Origin: Candidatus Syntrophosphaera sp.
GTDB taxonomy: Bacteria; Cloacimonadota; Cloacimonadia; Cloacimonadales; Cloacimonadaceae
DNA length: 53,858 nucleotides
Direction: 5' to 3'
NCBI GenBank assembly: GCA_019429425.1
Contig: JAHYIU010000007.1
Span: 1-53,858 of the forward strand
Part shown: piece by piece, positions 16,147 to 25,220 of the stretch
Numbering within the stretch: position 1 is the stretch's first letter
Layout: each line of letters starts with the position of its first letter
Notes under the pieces: generated by a model
What the model was told of the DNA's origin: nothing
What the model saw: only the letters and a program-made list of their open reading frames with translations
The model's database searches: none
Program-made: the position numbers and the translations under genes

Positions 16147-17137
16147 AGAGAACCTCGAGATTTGCAGTGACCAAATAGTAATTGAAGACTACCTTCAAGA
16201 GCTTGATATAAGTACCATTAGAAATGATATTATCTTGGGATTGTCGGCACAAGACAAGCACATTTCCAGTAAATATTTCTATGATGAAAAGGGCTCTGCA
16301 TTATTTGAGAAAATAACCCTGTTACCCGAGTATTATCCAGCACATTGCGAAAAGGAGATCCTTCGAAAATTGGACATCAGCTTTATTCCCGATTTCAAGG
16401 ATTTGAACATCTGGGAGCTGGGCAGTGGAGACCATACCAAAATATCATTGATAATTGATCGTATCCCCGTGCGCCACCAAAATTCCCTAATCTATCATCC
16501 CGTTGACATCAGTAGATCAGCTATGCAGCTTGCTGCAATCAAACTGCTTGAAATATATCCGGATATCAGGATCTGCGGTATTGTCGCTGATTTTATGCAC
16601 CAGTTGGACGTAATATCTCATGGAAGTAATTGCCTTTTATGTTTTTTGGGTGGCACAATTGGCAATTTTACCTTACAAGAAAGGTCGGATTTTCTAGCTA
16701 ACATGCATCATATCATGAACGATGGCGATTTTTTTCTGCTGGGTGTCGATACCGTTAAAAGCCGGCAGGTGCTTTATGATGCTTATAACGACAAACAGGG
16801 CATAACCGCTGCTTTCAATCTCAATATTCTAAACGTTGTCAACACACTGTGCAAGACTGATTTCAACTCGGAGGATTTCGAACATATCGCTTTATTCAAT
16901 GAAGATAAAAAACGAATTGAGATGTATCTTGAAGCGCGGACTGACATTTTGGTAAAAAGCCCTTTTACACCGAACGAAATCAAGATTAGAAAAGGGGAGC
17001 GAATCCACACCGAGAATTCCCATAAATTCGATGATGAGATGATTATGCAAATGGTTGAGACCTCCGGATTTCGTGTTTCAAAGGTTTTTAGCGATGATAA
17101 CGCCTGGTTTAAAGTGATCCTATTCCACAAGGCTTGA
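16121..17137 (+). CDS. eanA: L-histidine N-alpha-methyltransferase (EgtD/EanA)
   Basis: 338 aa from the ATG at 16121; ATGs at 16133 and 16136 are also in frame. It belongs to the EgtD family, which makes hercynine from histidine with three SAM. Conserved parts: KYFYDEKGSALFEKIT, LPEYYPAHCEKEIL, the SAM loop ELGSGDHTK, FLGGTIGNFT (Asn182), DAYNDKQGITAAFN (Tyr222) and ERIHTENSHKF (Glu298, Ser300). The spacing Asn-40-Tyr-76-Glu-2-Ser is exactly that of the substrate-binding residues recalled for mycobacterial EgtD (Asn166, Tyr206, Glu282, Ser284). No EgtB (oxygen-dependent sulfoxide synthase) gene is near; the rhodanese gene upstream gives the anaerobic route. Methylation yields S-adenosylhomocysteine, which ahcY at 20819 would remove. 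Confidence 0.9.
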   Translation: MVLYMMHCKENLEICSDQIVIEDYLQELDISTIRNDIILGLSAQDKHISSKYFYDEKGSALFEKITLLPEYYPAHCEKEILRKLDISFIPDFKDLNIWELGSGDHTKISLIIDRIPVRHQNSLIYHPVDISRSAMQLAAIKLLEIYPDIRICGIVADFMHQLDVISHGSNCLLCFLGGTIGNFTLQERSDFLANMHHIMNDGDFFLLGVDTVKSRQVLYDAYNDKQGITAAFNLNILNVVNTLCKTDFNSEDFEHIALFNEDKKRIEMYLEARTDILVKSPFTPNEIKIRKGERIHTENSHKFDDEMIMQMVETSGFRVSKVFSDDNAWFKVILFHKA

Positions 17138-17162
17138 ATTATCTTAATCCGAGAGGAGGCCA

Positions 17163-17456
17163 ATGAACAGGCCCAAAGTAATTCTATATGTTTGTGCTTC
17201 AGTTGATGGGAGAATCACGTTTGGGCCCAACACCACCATGTTTGACATCTATAAACAGCCTGAGCTTTATCAAATGCTGATGAATGAGGAAGAGTGGAAC
17301 AGCTTTTCCAAGGCGGTTTTTGCCCTTCACAAGCCTGACATGTATCTTGAGGGGAGCAACATGCTTGTGGCTGAATGCGAGGAACTGAAAGAGCTGCCCA
17401 AATACGGCGGCGGCATTAATGGCCTGTATGAGGATTTTTTCCCGCTGACATTGTGA
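17163..17456 (+). CDS. RibD-type reductase, N-terminal piece
   Basis: 97 aa; GAGAGGAGG lies just before the ATG. MNRPKVILYVCASVDGRITF is the first strand and loop of the RibD C-terminal/dihydrofolate-reductase-like fold that binds NADPH and reduces pyrimidine intermediates in riboflavin synthesis. It ends at TGA where relatives, as I recall them, continue without a break, and the next frame picks up the fold at once. The GTG of that frame overlaps this stop (GTGA, 17453-17456). Either a true split gene with coupled translation or a one-base frameshift (mutation, sequencing error or programmed). Confidence 0.65.
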   Translation: MNRPKVILYVCASVDGRITFGPNTTMFDIYKQPELYQMLMNEEEWNSFSKAVFALHKPDMYLEGSNMLVAECEELKELPKYGGGINGLYEDFFPLTL

Positions 17457-17932
17457 ACCGCCCGGGAAGGAAAACATGGACGGCTGTGGTTGACGGTAGA
17501 GGCAGGTTCAGGAATGGATACACGGCGAACACCGATGATCCGGAAACTTACATGGTCCACTTGACGGCTGAAACTGCTCCACCTGAATATCTGGCATTCT
17601 TGCGTTCCAGAAACATACCCTATCTTGTGGCAGGAAAAGGAAGGGTGGATCTTTCTGCAATGTTGCGCAAGGTAAAGGAAAAACTCAGGGTGGAAACAAT
17701 CGTGACCAGCTCCGGTGGGCGTTTGAGCGGAGCTCTGATCAGGAGTTCCCTTTTGGACGAGGTTAACATTCTTCTCAGCCCAATTGTCATTGGCGGTTTT
17801 TCCACTCCAACCCTCTTTTCCTCCCCGGATCTTAGCTGGCCATCGATCATGCCAAACAAACTCGCCCTCATGGAAACCAAAACATTGATGAATGACAAGG
17901 TTTGGCTAAGGTACAAGGTGGTCTATGATTAA
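17453..17932 (+). CDS. RibD-type reductase, C-terminal piece
   Basis: 159 aa starting at a GTG. It continues the fold: GRKTWTAVVDGRGRFRNGYT, PEYLAFLRSRNIPYLVAG, TIVTSSGGRLSGALIRSSLL, DEVNILLSPIVIGGFSTPTL. The pattern TSSGGxLxGALxxxxLxDE is that of RibD_C reductases (5-amino-6-ribosylamino-uracil reductase type). Together with the 97-aa piece the length (about 256 aa) matches a single-domain reductase. A deaminase domain and other riboflavin genes are absent, so the substrate is open. It is the last gene of the A+T-rich cluster; rpsO follows after about 115 bp. Confidence 0.7.
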   Translation: MNRPGRKTWTAVVDGRGRFRNGYTANTDDPETYMVHLTAETAPPEYLAFLRSRNIPYLVAGKGRVDLSAMLRKVKEKLRVETIVTSSGGRLSGALIRSSLLDEVNILLSPIVIGGFSTPTLFSSPDLSWPSIMPNKLALMETKTLMNDKVWLRYKVVYD

Positions 17933-18046
17933 GAAAGGGCAACCACCTTGCTTGAAGCTTATCCGAATTGGCGGGGCTGAGCAGAAAATGCTTTACAAAT
18001 AACCCTGTCCCAAAATGCTGGGTACAAAATTCATCTGGAGGATGAA

Positions 18047-18316
18047 ATGCCACTTAAACCTGAGGCCAAAACGGCTATCATGGCAGAGTTTAAACTCCAT
18101 GAATCAGACACCGGCTCGCCGGAAGTCCAGGTTGCCCTGCTGAGCAAGAGGATCAACGAGATCACCTTGCATCTGAAAGAGCATCCGAAGGACTTCAGTA
18201 CCAGGCGCGGGCTGTTGAAACTGATCGGGCAGAGAAGGCGCCTTCTTGATTATCTGAAACGGAAAGACATTACCCGCTACCGTGAACTGATCAAGGCGCT
18301 GAACATCCGCAAATAA
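18047..18316 (+). CDS. rpsO: 30S ribosomal protein S15
   Basis: 89 aa, the standard length. [20 protein letters not shown] and [20 protein letters not shown] are the core of S15, which binds 16S rRNA helices h20-h22 at the platform and bridges to 23S rRNA. The initial M is preceded by CTGGAGGATGAA, a strong ribosome-binding site. rpsO-pnp is a widely conserved gene pair, and pnp follows at 18513. Confidence 0.98.
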   Translation: MPLKPEAKTAIMAEFKLHESDTGSPEVQVALLSKRINEITLHLKEHPKDFSTRRGLLKLIGQRRRLLDYLKRKDITRYRELIKALNIRK

Positions 18317-18336
18317 TACTCCGCCAAGATACAATG

Positions 18337-18379
18337 GGGTGGATTCTTTCAATGCTATTGGCGGGATCCACCCTTCTTA
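18337..18379 (+). terminator. Possible terminator or attenuator after rpsO
   Basis: An 8-bp stem GGGTGGAT / ATCCACCC with a loop of about 21 bases is followed by TTCTTATT. The U-run is interrupted, so it may be a partial terminator or an RNA-processing site between rpsO and pnp. Confidence 0.4.
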
Positions 18380-18436
18380 TTGAAACGCTCCGGAACATAT
18401 CCGAAGCACGTAACGCCAACCCCTACGGGAGTTTGA

Positions 18437-18482
18437 GCAATACGCTAAAGAGGCGCCCTTAACGCTCTTCAGCCTATTGCTT
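18437..18482 (+). promoter_or_regulatory. pnp leader hairpin
   Basis: Just upstream of the pnp ribosome-binding site, 'GCAATACGCTAAAGAG' and 'CTCTTCAGCCTATTGC' can pair as an imperfect stem around GCGCCCTTAACG. In enterobacteria pnp expression is autoregulated through an RNase III-cut leader stem. Whether that applies here is not known. Confidence 0.35.
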
Positions 18483-18512
18483 CTTCTCCCGCAGCCAAAC
18501 AAGGAGAAGAAA

Positions 18513-20735
18513 GTGCATAACTTCAACATCATCAAACGCGAGCTCGATTTCTGCGGCCGCAAACTCTATGTGGAAACCGGCAGAATGGCCAAACAGGCCA
18601 ACGGCAGCGTTTTCATCCGTTACGGAGACAGCTCCATATTGGTCACCGCCACCATGAGCAAAGACCCTGTGGAAAACCAGAATTTCTTTCCCCTAACGGT
18701 GGATTATATCGAAAAGATGTATGCCAGCGGCAAGATCCCGGGCGGCTTTTTCAAGCGCGAAGCCCGGCCCACAACCGACGCCACCCTTTCCGCCCGCGTC
18801 ATCGATCGCAGCATCCGCCCGCTCTTTCCGGATGGATTCCGCAACCAGGTGCACGTCGTATTGAACGTGCTTTCCTATGACGGAGAGAACGATCCCTCCG
18901 CCCTGGGCATCTTCGGAGCCTCTTTGGCCCTGACCCTGTCGGACATTCCGTTCAAGGGCCCGATCGCGGGAGTTACTGTCGGCCTGATCGACGATCAGAT
19001 CGTGGTTAACCCCAATCAGACCGATTTGGATGAAATATCCAAGCTCAACCTATCCGTGGCGGCATCTTCAACTTCAGTGGTGATGATCGAATCCGCCGCC
19101 CAGGAAATCAGCGAAGAGATCATGCTCGATGCCGTCTACACCGGCCACGAAGAGATCAAGAAGCTCTGCGCCCTCCAAAACGACATGGCTGCCGAATGTG
19201 CCAAACCCAAGGTGGAAATTGACTTGATCGGTATCCCGGAAGAGATCATGGCCAGGGTGGAAACCGAATTCGGGACCAAGATCGCCGAAGCGGCAGTCAT
19301 TCTGGGCAAACAGGAACGCCAGGACGCCTTCGACGCGGCCGAAGCCGAGATGCCGGAAAAGCATCAGGCCGAAGACGGGGATGCCTTTGAAGAGAACGAA
19401 AAGTGGTATAAAGAGGCTTTTGAAGAATTGATCCGCCGCTATGTGCGGGATTCGATCCTGAACAAGCACCACCGTGTCGACGGACGCGGTCTGGACGACA
19501 TCCGCGAGATCACCTGCGAGATCGACGTGCTGCCAATCGTGCACGGCTCAGCCCTCTTCACCAGAGGCGAAACACAGTCCCTGGGCACCATCACCCTCGG
19601 CGGCGGCAGCGATGAACAGATCATTGACGGCCTCGAGGTTGAATACAAGAAGCATTTCTACCTGCACTACAATTTCCCGCCCTTCAGCGTGGGCGAAGCC
19701 GGCAGAATGGGACCCGTGGGACGCCGCGAACTGGGACACGGCAACCTTGCAGAGCGCGCCCTCACCTGCGTTTTGCCCGATAGGGAAGCCTTTCCCTACA
19801 CCATGCGCATCGTCGCCGACACCCTGGAATCGAACGGTTCCTCGTCCATGGCCTCGATCTGCAGCGGCTGCCTGGCCATGATGGCTGCCGGCGTGCCGAT
19901 CAAAGCTCCGGTTGCAGGAATTGCCAACGGACTGATCATGGAAGGCGAAAACTACGTGGTTCTGACCGATATCATGGGCCTGGAAGACCACCTGGGCGAC
20001 ATGGATTTCAAGTGCGCCGGCACCCGCGAAGGCATCACCGCCATGCAGATGGATATCAAGATCGAGGGCATCACCAAAGACATCATGCGCATAGCTCTTG
20101 AGAAGGCAAAATCTGCGCGATTCCGCATCCTGGACCTGATGCATGAATGCATTGCCGAACCCAGAGAGGAACTGGCACCCACAGCTCCGCGCATCGAAGC
20201 CTTCAAGGTACCCGTGGACAAGATCGGCGAGATCATCGGGCCGAGCGGTAAGATGATCAAATCAATCATTGAAGTCTGCCAGGTGGAGATCAACATCGAG
20301 GACGACGGAACGGTCCGCATCCTCTCTCCCAACAAAGATTCGATAATGAAAGCCAAGGAAATGATCAAAGGCATCGCCATCGATCCCGCGGTCGGTGAGG
20401 AATTTGAAGGTCCGGTGACCCGCATCGAGCCCTACGGCGTTTTCGTTAAGATCCTGAACGGCGCTAAGGAAGGCATGGTGCACGTTTCCCAGATGCATAC
20501 CTCGCGCATCGGACATCCGGAGGATATGGTCAAGCTTGGCGATATCGTCCATGTCAAATCCCTGGGAATGGAAAAAGGCAAACTTTCCCTCACTATGAAA
20601 GGCGTCGCCGGAAATCCGGAGCCCGATCCCAACGCTCCCCAGCGTGAACGGGCACCCTACCGCCGCGACGACCGGGGCGGAGACCGTGACCGCCGTCCGC
20701 AGGGACGTGGTGGAGACCGTTTCCACAGGAGATAA
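18513..20735 (+). CDS. pnp: polyribonucleotide nucleotidyltransferase (PNPase)
   Basis: 740 aa. Phosphorolytic 3'-5' exoribonuclease of RNA decay. Two RNase PH domains: N-terminal, with [20 protein letters not shown]; and C-terminal, with [40 protein letters not shown] and [13 protein letters not shown]. They are followed by a KH domain ([20 protein letters not shown]) and an S1 domain ([16 protein letters not shown]). An Arg/Gly/Asp-rich tail ([20 protein letters not shown]) is likely to add RNA binding. The GTG at 18513 is chosen because AAGGAGAAGAAA lies directly before it and the protein then begins at the family's usual place; an in-frame upstream start at 18477 has no such signal. A strong terminator follows at 20747. 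Confidence 0.97.
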   Translation: MHNFNIIKRELDFCGRKLYVETGRMAKQANGSVFIRYGDSSILVTATMSKDPVENQNFFPLTVDYIEKMYASGKIPGGFFKREARPTTDATLSARVIDRSIRPLFPDGFRNQVHVVLNVLSYDGENDPSALGIFGASLALTLSDIPFKGPIAGVTVGLIDDQIVVNPNQTDLDEISKLNLSVAASSTSVVMIESAAQEISEEIMLDAVYTGHEEIKKLCALQNDMAAECAKPKVEIDLIGIPEEIMARVETEFGTKIAEAAVILGKQERQDAFDAAEAEMPEKHQAEDGDAFEENEKWYKEAFEELIRRYVRDSILNKHHRVDGRGLDDIREITCEIDVLPIVHGSALFTRGETQSLGTITLGGGSDEQIIDGLEVEYKKHFYLHYNFPPFSVGEAGRMGPVGRRELGHGNLAERALTCVLPDREAFPYTMRIVADTLESNGSSSMASICSGCLAMMAAGVPIKAPVAGIANGLIMEGENYVVLTDIMGLEDHLGDMDFKCAGTREGITAMQMDIKIEGITKDIMRIALEKAKSARFRILDLMHECIAEPREELAPTAPRIEAFKVPVDKIGEIIGPSGKMIKSIIEVCQVEINIEDDGTVRILSPNKDSIMKAKEMIKGIAIDPAVGEEFEGPVTRIEPYGVFVKILNGAKEGMVHVSQMHTSRIGHPEDMVKLGDIVHVKSLGMEKGKLSLTMKGVAGNPEPDPNAPQRERAPYRRDDRGGDRDRRPQGRGGDRFHRR

Positions 20736-20746
20736 TCCAATCAAGA

Positions 20747-20789
20747 GTGCCGGATCTGGTTTTGTTTGACGGGATCCGGCACTTTGTTT
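20747..20789 (+). terminator. Rho-independent terminator after pnp
   Basis: Perfect 10-bp stem GTGCCGGATC / GATCCGGCAC (20747-20756 with 20773-20782), followed by TTTGTTTATT. Confidence 0.85.
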
Positions 20790-20818
20790 ATTATGTAAAC
20801 CCAAACAGGAAGTAAGTT

Positions 20819-22222
20819 ATGGAATACCAGATTGCCGATATCACTTTGGCCGGATTAGGCCGCAAAGAGATCGCGCTGGCCGAGATCGAGATGCCGGGAT
20901 TGATGGCTTTGCGCAGGAAATACGGGAAAAGCAAGCCCCTGGGCCGGGCCCGGATCACCGGCAGTTTGCACATGACGATCCAAACGGCCGTCCTGATCGA
21001 AACCCTCATTGAACTGGGGGCCAGGGTCCGCTGGGCCAGCTGCAACATCTTTTCCACCCAGGACCAGGCTGCCGCCGCCATGGCTGAAATTGGCGTGCCT
21101 GTCTTTGCCTGGAAGGGCGAAACGCTCCAGGAATACTGGCAATGCACCCTCCAGGCCTTATCCTGGCCTGATGGCGGGCCCGACCTGATCGTTGACGACG
21201 GCGGAGACGCCACCCTGATGGTTCACGAGGGTTACCGGCTGGAAGAGGAATTTCTGGCCACTGGCATCCCGCCTGAAGCCACTGCCGACAGCGAAGAACT
21301 CCGTATCGTGCAAAGTCTCATCATTGCCGGGCTTAAAGACGATCCGCGGAAATGGCATCGCATGGCCGAAGCTTTACGCGGTGTCAGCGAGGAAACAACG
21401 ACCGGGGTCAACCGGCTCTATCAGAAGCTGGCGGTGGGGGATCTGCTCTTTCCGGCGTTCAATGTGAACGACTCGGTCACCAAATCCAAATTTGACAACC
21501 TCTACGGCTGCCGCGAATCCTTGGCCGACGGCATCAAGCGCGGAACGGACATCATGGTGGCCGGCAAGGTCGTCATGGTTTGCGGCTACGGCGATGTGGG
21601 GAAGGGCTGCGCGCAATCCATGCGCGGTTTCGGCGCCCGGGTCGTGGTTAGCGAGATCGATCCCATCTGCGCCTTGCAGGCCGCGATGGAGGGTTTCGAA
21701 GTGAACACGGTCGACAACATGCTCGATGAAGCGGATATCTATGTGACCGCGACCGGCAACTGCGACGTTATCCGGGTCGACCATCTGCTGAAGATGAAAG
21801 ACCACGCCATTGTCTGCAACATCGGCCATTTCGACAACGAGATCCAGGTGGACAGGCTGCTGGCCATGGAAGGCGTGGCCAAAGAGAACATCAAGCCCCA
21901 GGTGGACAAGATCCATCTGCCCAACGGCCGCGCGATCATCCTCCTTTCAGAGGGGCGTCTGGTCAATCTGGGCAATGCCACGGGGCATCCCTCTTTCGTG
22001 ATGAGCTGTTCTTTCAGCAATCAGGTCCTGGCCCAGATCGAGCTCTGGCAAAACCCCCATGAGATCGGGGTTTACACCCTGCCCAAGCTGCTCGACGAAG
22101 AGGTTGCCCGGCTGCATCTCGAGAAGCTGGGAGTGGAACTGACCCATCTGAGCAAACACCAGGCCGAATATATCAGCGTACCTATCCAGGGGCCCTACAA
22201 ACCTGATCATTACAGATATTAA
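20819..22222 (+). CDS. ahcY: adenosylhomocysteinase
   Basis: 467 aa. Hydrolyses S-adenosylhomocysteine to adenosine and homocysteine, relieving product inhibition of methyltransferases. Motifs: [40 protein letters not shown], the NAD loop [13 protein letters not shown], and the C-terminal [15 protein letters not shown] ending KPDHYRY, which closes the NAD site of the partner subunit. AGGAAGTAAGTT precedes the ATG. The gene is 3 bp upstream of the NusG-like gene. Its product would be needed by the EanA-type methyltransferase encoded at 16121-17137, though it serves all methylation. Confidence 0.97.
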   Translation: MEYQIADITLAGLGRKEIALAEIEMPGLMALRRKYGKSKPLGRARITGSLHMTIQTAVLIETLIELGARVRWASCNIFSTQDQAAAAMAEIGVPVFAWKGETLQEYWQCTLQALSWPDGGPDLIVDDGGDATLMVHEGYRLEEEFLATGIPPEATADSEELRIVQSLIIAGLKDDPRKWHRMAEALRGVSEETTTGVNRLYQKLAVGDLLFPAFNVNDSVTKSKFDNLYGCRESLADGIKRGTDIMVAGKVVMVCGYGDVGKGCAQSMRGFGARVVVSEIDPICALQAAMEGFEVNTVDNMLDEADIYVTATGNCDVIRVDHLLKMKDHAIVCNIGHFDNEIQVDRLLAMEGVAKENIKPQVDKIHLPNGRAIILLSEGRLVNLGNATGHPSFVMSCSFSNQVLAQIELWQNPHEIGVYTLPKLLDEEVARLHLEKLGVELTHLSKHQAEYISVPIQGPYKPDHYRY

Positions 22223-22225
22223 GCG

Positions 22226-22801
22226 ATGCCCACCCACGCGCCGGTTATCATCGATGAGCTGTTTGGCGAGCTCAAACCCGCCGAGGGTGACGAACGCTGG
22301 ACAGTGGTGCACACCAAGCCCCGCTGCGAAAAGAAACTGGCCGATTACGCCAGAAGAAGCGGGATCGTCTATTACCTGCCCCAGATCGAGAACAAACGCG
22401 TCTATCAGCGCAGGAAGGTCAGCTTCACCCAACCCATGTTTCCCGGCTATCTGTTTTGCGTTGCCGACGCGGACAAAAAACGGACCCTCACCATTTCCGG
22501 ATACACTGTCTCCTTCATCAAAGTCCCCCTGCAGGAGGAACTGCTCGAAGAACTGCTCAACATCAGGCTCAGCACCCAGCCCAAGGTAGAATTCCAAAGC
22601 ACCCTGTGGCTTTCCGAAGGCCTGAAGGTGGAAGTCATCAAAGGTCCGCTCAAAGGAGTGACGGGCATCGTGGAAAGCCATGCCAAACTCGGCGAAGTCA
22701 GGCTGCAGGTCAACATCCTGCGCCAGGCCGTAATGGTCAAGCTCGATCCCCGGGACCTCAAAATTATTAGCGATTACGTAATAGTGGATGTGGATAAATG
22801 A
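22226..22801 (+). CDS. NusG/RfaH-like transcription antiterminator
   Basis: 191 aa. The NGN domain (WTVVHTKPRCEKKLADYARR, YYLPQIENKRVYQRRKVSFT, PMFPGYLFC) is followed by a C-terminal KOW domain (VEVIKGPLKGVTGIVES). It differs from housekeeping NusG by the N-terminal extension and the early 'HTKPRCEKK'. This is typical of specialised paralogues (RfaH, UpxY, LoaP) that let RNA polymerase read long polysaccharide operons. Its stop overlaps the start of the epimerase gene (ATGA), so it leads a sugar-nucleotide gene pair, the normal context for such a factor. No ops-type sequence was identified upstream. Confidence 0.85.
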   Translation: MPTHAPVIIDELFGELKPAEGDERWTVVHTKPRCEKKLADYARRSGIVYYLPQIENKRVYQRRKVSFTQPMFPGYLFCVADADKKRTLTISGYTVSFIKVPLQEELLEELLNIRLSTQPKVEFQSTLWLSEGLKVEVIKGPLKGVTGIVESHAKLGEVRLQVNILRQAVMVKLDPRDLKIISDYVIVDVDK

Positions 22802-23739
22802 AAATACTGATCACCGGAGGAGCGGGATTCATCGCTTCGCACGTCACGGACGCCTATCTGGATGCAGGACATGAAGTTGTCGTTGTGGACAACCTCTCCA
22901 CCGGCTCGCTGGACAACCTAAACCCCCGGGCCAGATTTTACCGGCTGGATATCTGCGATCCCACGCTGGATGAGGTATTTGCCGCCGAACAGCCCGATAT
23001 CGTGAACCACCACGCCGCCCAGGTCAGCGTGCCCCTGTCCATCGCCGACCCCCAGCGCGACGCGGAGGTCAATGTCAAAGGCTTGATAAACATTCTGCAG
23101 AGCAGTGTAAAGCATAACATCAAGAAAGTTATCTTTATCTCTTCTGGCGGAGCTATTTACGGTGAAGCAAAAGAGTACCCGACCGCCGAAAACTATAGCC
23201 CCCAACCGCTCTCGGTCTACGGCATCAACAAATACGCAGGCGAACTGTATCTGCGCTTCTACCGCCACCAATATGGCCTGAACCACACGATCCTCCGCTA
23301 TTCCAACGTTTTCGGCCCCCGCCAGGTAGCACACGGCGAAGCGGGAGTGGTTTCGATTTTCATCGAGAAGCTGCTTGCCGGCGAAACCCCCACGATCCAT
23401 GCCTATCCTGATGAACCGGAGGGCATGATCCGTGACTATGTCTACGTGCTGGACGTGATCCGCGCCAATCTTGCCGCTCTGGACCGTGGAGAGAACGACT
23501 TTTTCAACATCGGCACCGGGATCGAGACCACCACGACCCTGCTGTACAGAACGATCACCCAGCAAATGGGGAAGAAGCTGAAGCCGCACTACGGCCCGGC
23601 CAGGCAGGGCGACCTGCGCCGCTCGATGCTCAATTGCGCCAAAGCCTTCAAAGAACTCGGCTGGAGCCCCGTCTATACCTTGGAAGAAGGCATCAGGGAA
23701 ACGATAGCGTATTTCCAAAACAGAAGGGAGAAACAATGA
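22798..23739 (+). CDS. NAD-dependent nucleotide-sugar epimerase/dehydratase
   Basis: 313 aa, extended short-chain dehydrogenase. NAD loop [11 protein letters not shown] at residues 6-16; catalytic [14 protein letters not shown] and Tyr-x3-Lys in [22 protein letters not shown] follows. Closest in appearance to UDP-glucose 4-epimerase (GalE-type), which makes UDP-galactose. The exact sugar (UDP-glucose, UDP-glucuronate or dTDP-glucose) cannot be fixed. It sits between the RfaH-like gene and UDP-glucose dehydrogenase, with ATGA overlaps on both sides, so precursor supply for a capsule or LPS is likely. Confidence 0.88.
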   Translation: MKILITGGAGFIASHVTDAYLDAGHEVVVVDNLSTGSLDNLNPRARFYRLDICDPTLDEVFAAEQPDIVNHHAAQVSVPLSIADPQRDAEVNVKGLINILQSSVKHNIKKVIFISSGGAIYGEAKEYPTAENYSPQPLSVYGINKYAGELYLRFYRHQYGLNHTILRYSNVFGPRQVAHGEAGVVSIFIEKLLAGETPTIHAYPDEPEGMIRDYVYVLDVIRANLAALDRGENDFFNIGTGIETTTTLLYRTITQQMGKKLKPHYGPARQGDLRRSMLNCAKAFKELGWSPVYTLEEGIRETIAYFQNRREKQ

Positions 23740-25058
23740 ACCTGGCAATAATTGGCACTGGATACGTGGGCCTGGTGAGCGGCGCCTGTTTCGCGGAGAT
23801 GGGCAACAAGGTCATCTGCGTGGACAATGACAACAGAAAAATAAAGATGCTAAACAACAATGAGATACCGATTTACGAACCCGGACTTAAAGAATTGGTT
23901 CACCGCAACAGCCATGAAGGCAGGCTGAGCTTCACCAAGGACATCGAAGCCGCAGTCAAAGCGGCGAAGATCATCTTCATTGCCGTCGGCACCCCACCCG
24001 ACGAGGATGGCTCCGCTGACCTGCAATACGTTCTGGCCGTGGCCAAAGACATTGCGCGCCACATGCAGGACCACAAGATAATCGTCGATAAATCCACCGT
24101 GCCCGTGGGAACCGCCGATCTCGTCGCGGAAACGGTCAGAGAGGTTCTGGGCTCCAGAGGCCGGGACATACCTTTCGATGTGGTCTCCAATCCCGAGTTT
24201 CTCAAGGAAGGTGCGGCGATCGAAGATTTTCTCAAGCCCGACCGCGTGGTGATCGGAGTTTCAAGTCCCGAAGCCGGCAACATCATGCGCGAACTGTATC
24301 TTCCCTTCAACCGGGCCAATGACCGGGTGATCCTGATGAGCGTGCGTTCCGCCGAGATGACAAAGTATGCCGCCAACGCCATGCTGGCCACCAAGATCTC
24401 CTTCATGAACGAACTGGCCAGGCTCTGCGAGGCCATGGGCGCCGACGTGGGCGAAGTGCGCCACGGGATCGGCTCCGACAGCCGCATCGGCTACAAATTC
24501 ATCTATCCCGGAGTCGGATATGGCGGTTCCTGCTTTCCCAAGGACGTCAAAGCCCTGATCCACATGAACCGGCAAAAGGGCCTCCAGCCCCGCATCATGC
24601 AGGCCGTGGAAGAGGTCAACGCGGAGCAGAAATTACTTTTAGTCGATAAGGTTAAATCTCATTTTGGCAACGACTTGAATGGACTCGTTTTTGCAGTCTG
24701 GGGCCTGGCCTTCAAACCTCAGACGGACGACATGCGGGAAGCGCCCTCCGTGGTGATCATCAACGCCCTTTTGGCATCTGGGGCCAGGGTCCAGGCTTAC
24801 GATCCCGTGGCCATGGACGAAGCGAAGAGGGTCTTTGGCGGCAAAACCGGGCTCAGTTATGGCCTCGACGAGTATCAGGCCCTGGTTGGAGCAGACGCCC
24901 TTTTGCTCATCACCGAATGGCACCAGTTCCGCTATCCCGATTTTGGCCTGATCAAAGCCAACCTGCTCCAGCCGGTTATCTTTGACGGCCGCAACCAGTT
25001 TGACCCCCGCCAGATGCGTGAATTGGGCTTTGCGTATTACTCCATCGGCAGGATGTAA
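23736..25058 (+). CDS. ugd: UDP-glucose 6-dehydrogenase
   Basis: 440 aa. Oxidises UDP-glucose to UDP-glucuronate with 2 NAD+. NAD loop [20 protein letters not shown] at the N-terminus; [10 protein letters not shown] and [20 protein letters not shown]; the catalytic cysteine in [16 protein letters not shown]; and the C-terminal [14 protein letters not shown] of the UDP-sugar domain. The start at 23736 has GAAGGGAG upstream and overlaps the epimerase stop (ATGA); longer in-frame readings fall inside the epimerase gene. With the epimerase it can supply UDP-glucuronate-type sugars for surface polysaccharide. Confidence 0.95.
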   Translation: MNLAIIGTGYVGLVSGACFAEMGNKVICVDNDNRKIKMLNNNEIPIYEPGLKELVHRNSHEGRLSFTKDIEAAVKAAKIIFIAVGTPPDEDGSADLQYVLAVAKDIARHMQDHKIIVDKSTVPVGTADLVAETVREVLGSRGRDIPFDVVSNPEFLKEGAAIEDFLKPDRVVIGVSSPEAGNIMRELYLPFNRANDRVILMSVRSAEMTKYAANAMLATKISFMNELARLCEAMGADVGEVRHGIGSDSRIGYKFIYPGVGYGGSCFPKDVKALIHMNRQKGLQPRIMQAVEEVNAEQKLLLVDKVKSHFGNDLNGLVFAVWGLAFKPQTDDMREAPSVVIINALLASGARVQAYDPVAMDEAKRVFGGKTGLSYGLDEYQALVGADALLLITEWHQFRYPDFGLIKANLLQPVIFDGRNQFDPRQMRELGFAYYSIGRM

Positions 25059-25220
25059 GCCGGTTTGATTGGCTGACTGGGCTGACCAACCCAGATTTCC
25101 CCCTGATATTCTGACCCTTGGTTGACTGGACGTTTCCCGCCGGATTCACGCCCGCCGGGCGGTTATCGTACGGGAGAAGTACGGGGGGCGGGCGAATGAG
25201 GTTTCAGGGCGAAATAGGGT

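Noticed and set aside
16121-17137. Aerobic ergothioneine pathway (EgtB)
   Set aside because: No sulfoxide synthase or gamma-glutamylcysteine ligase gene is near. The SUMF1-type genes at 5877 and 36512 are exported proteins and do not carry the DinB-type N-terminal domain of EgtB.
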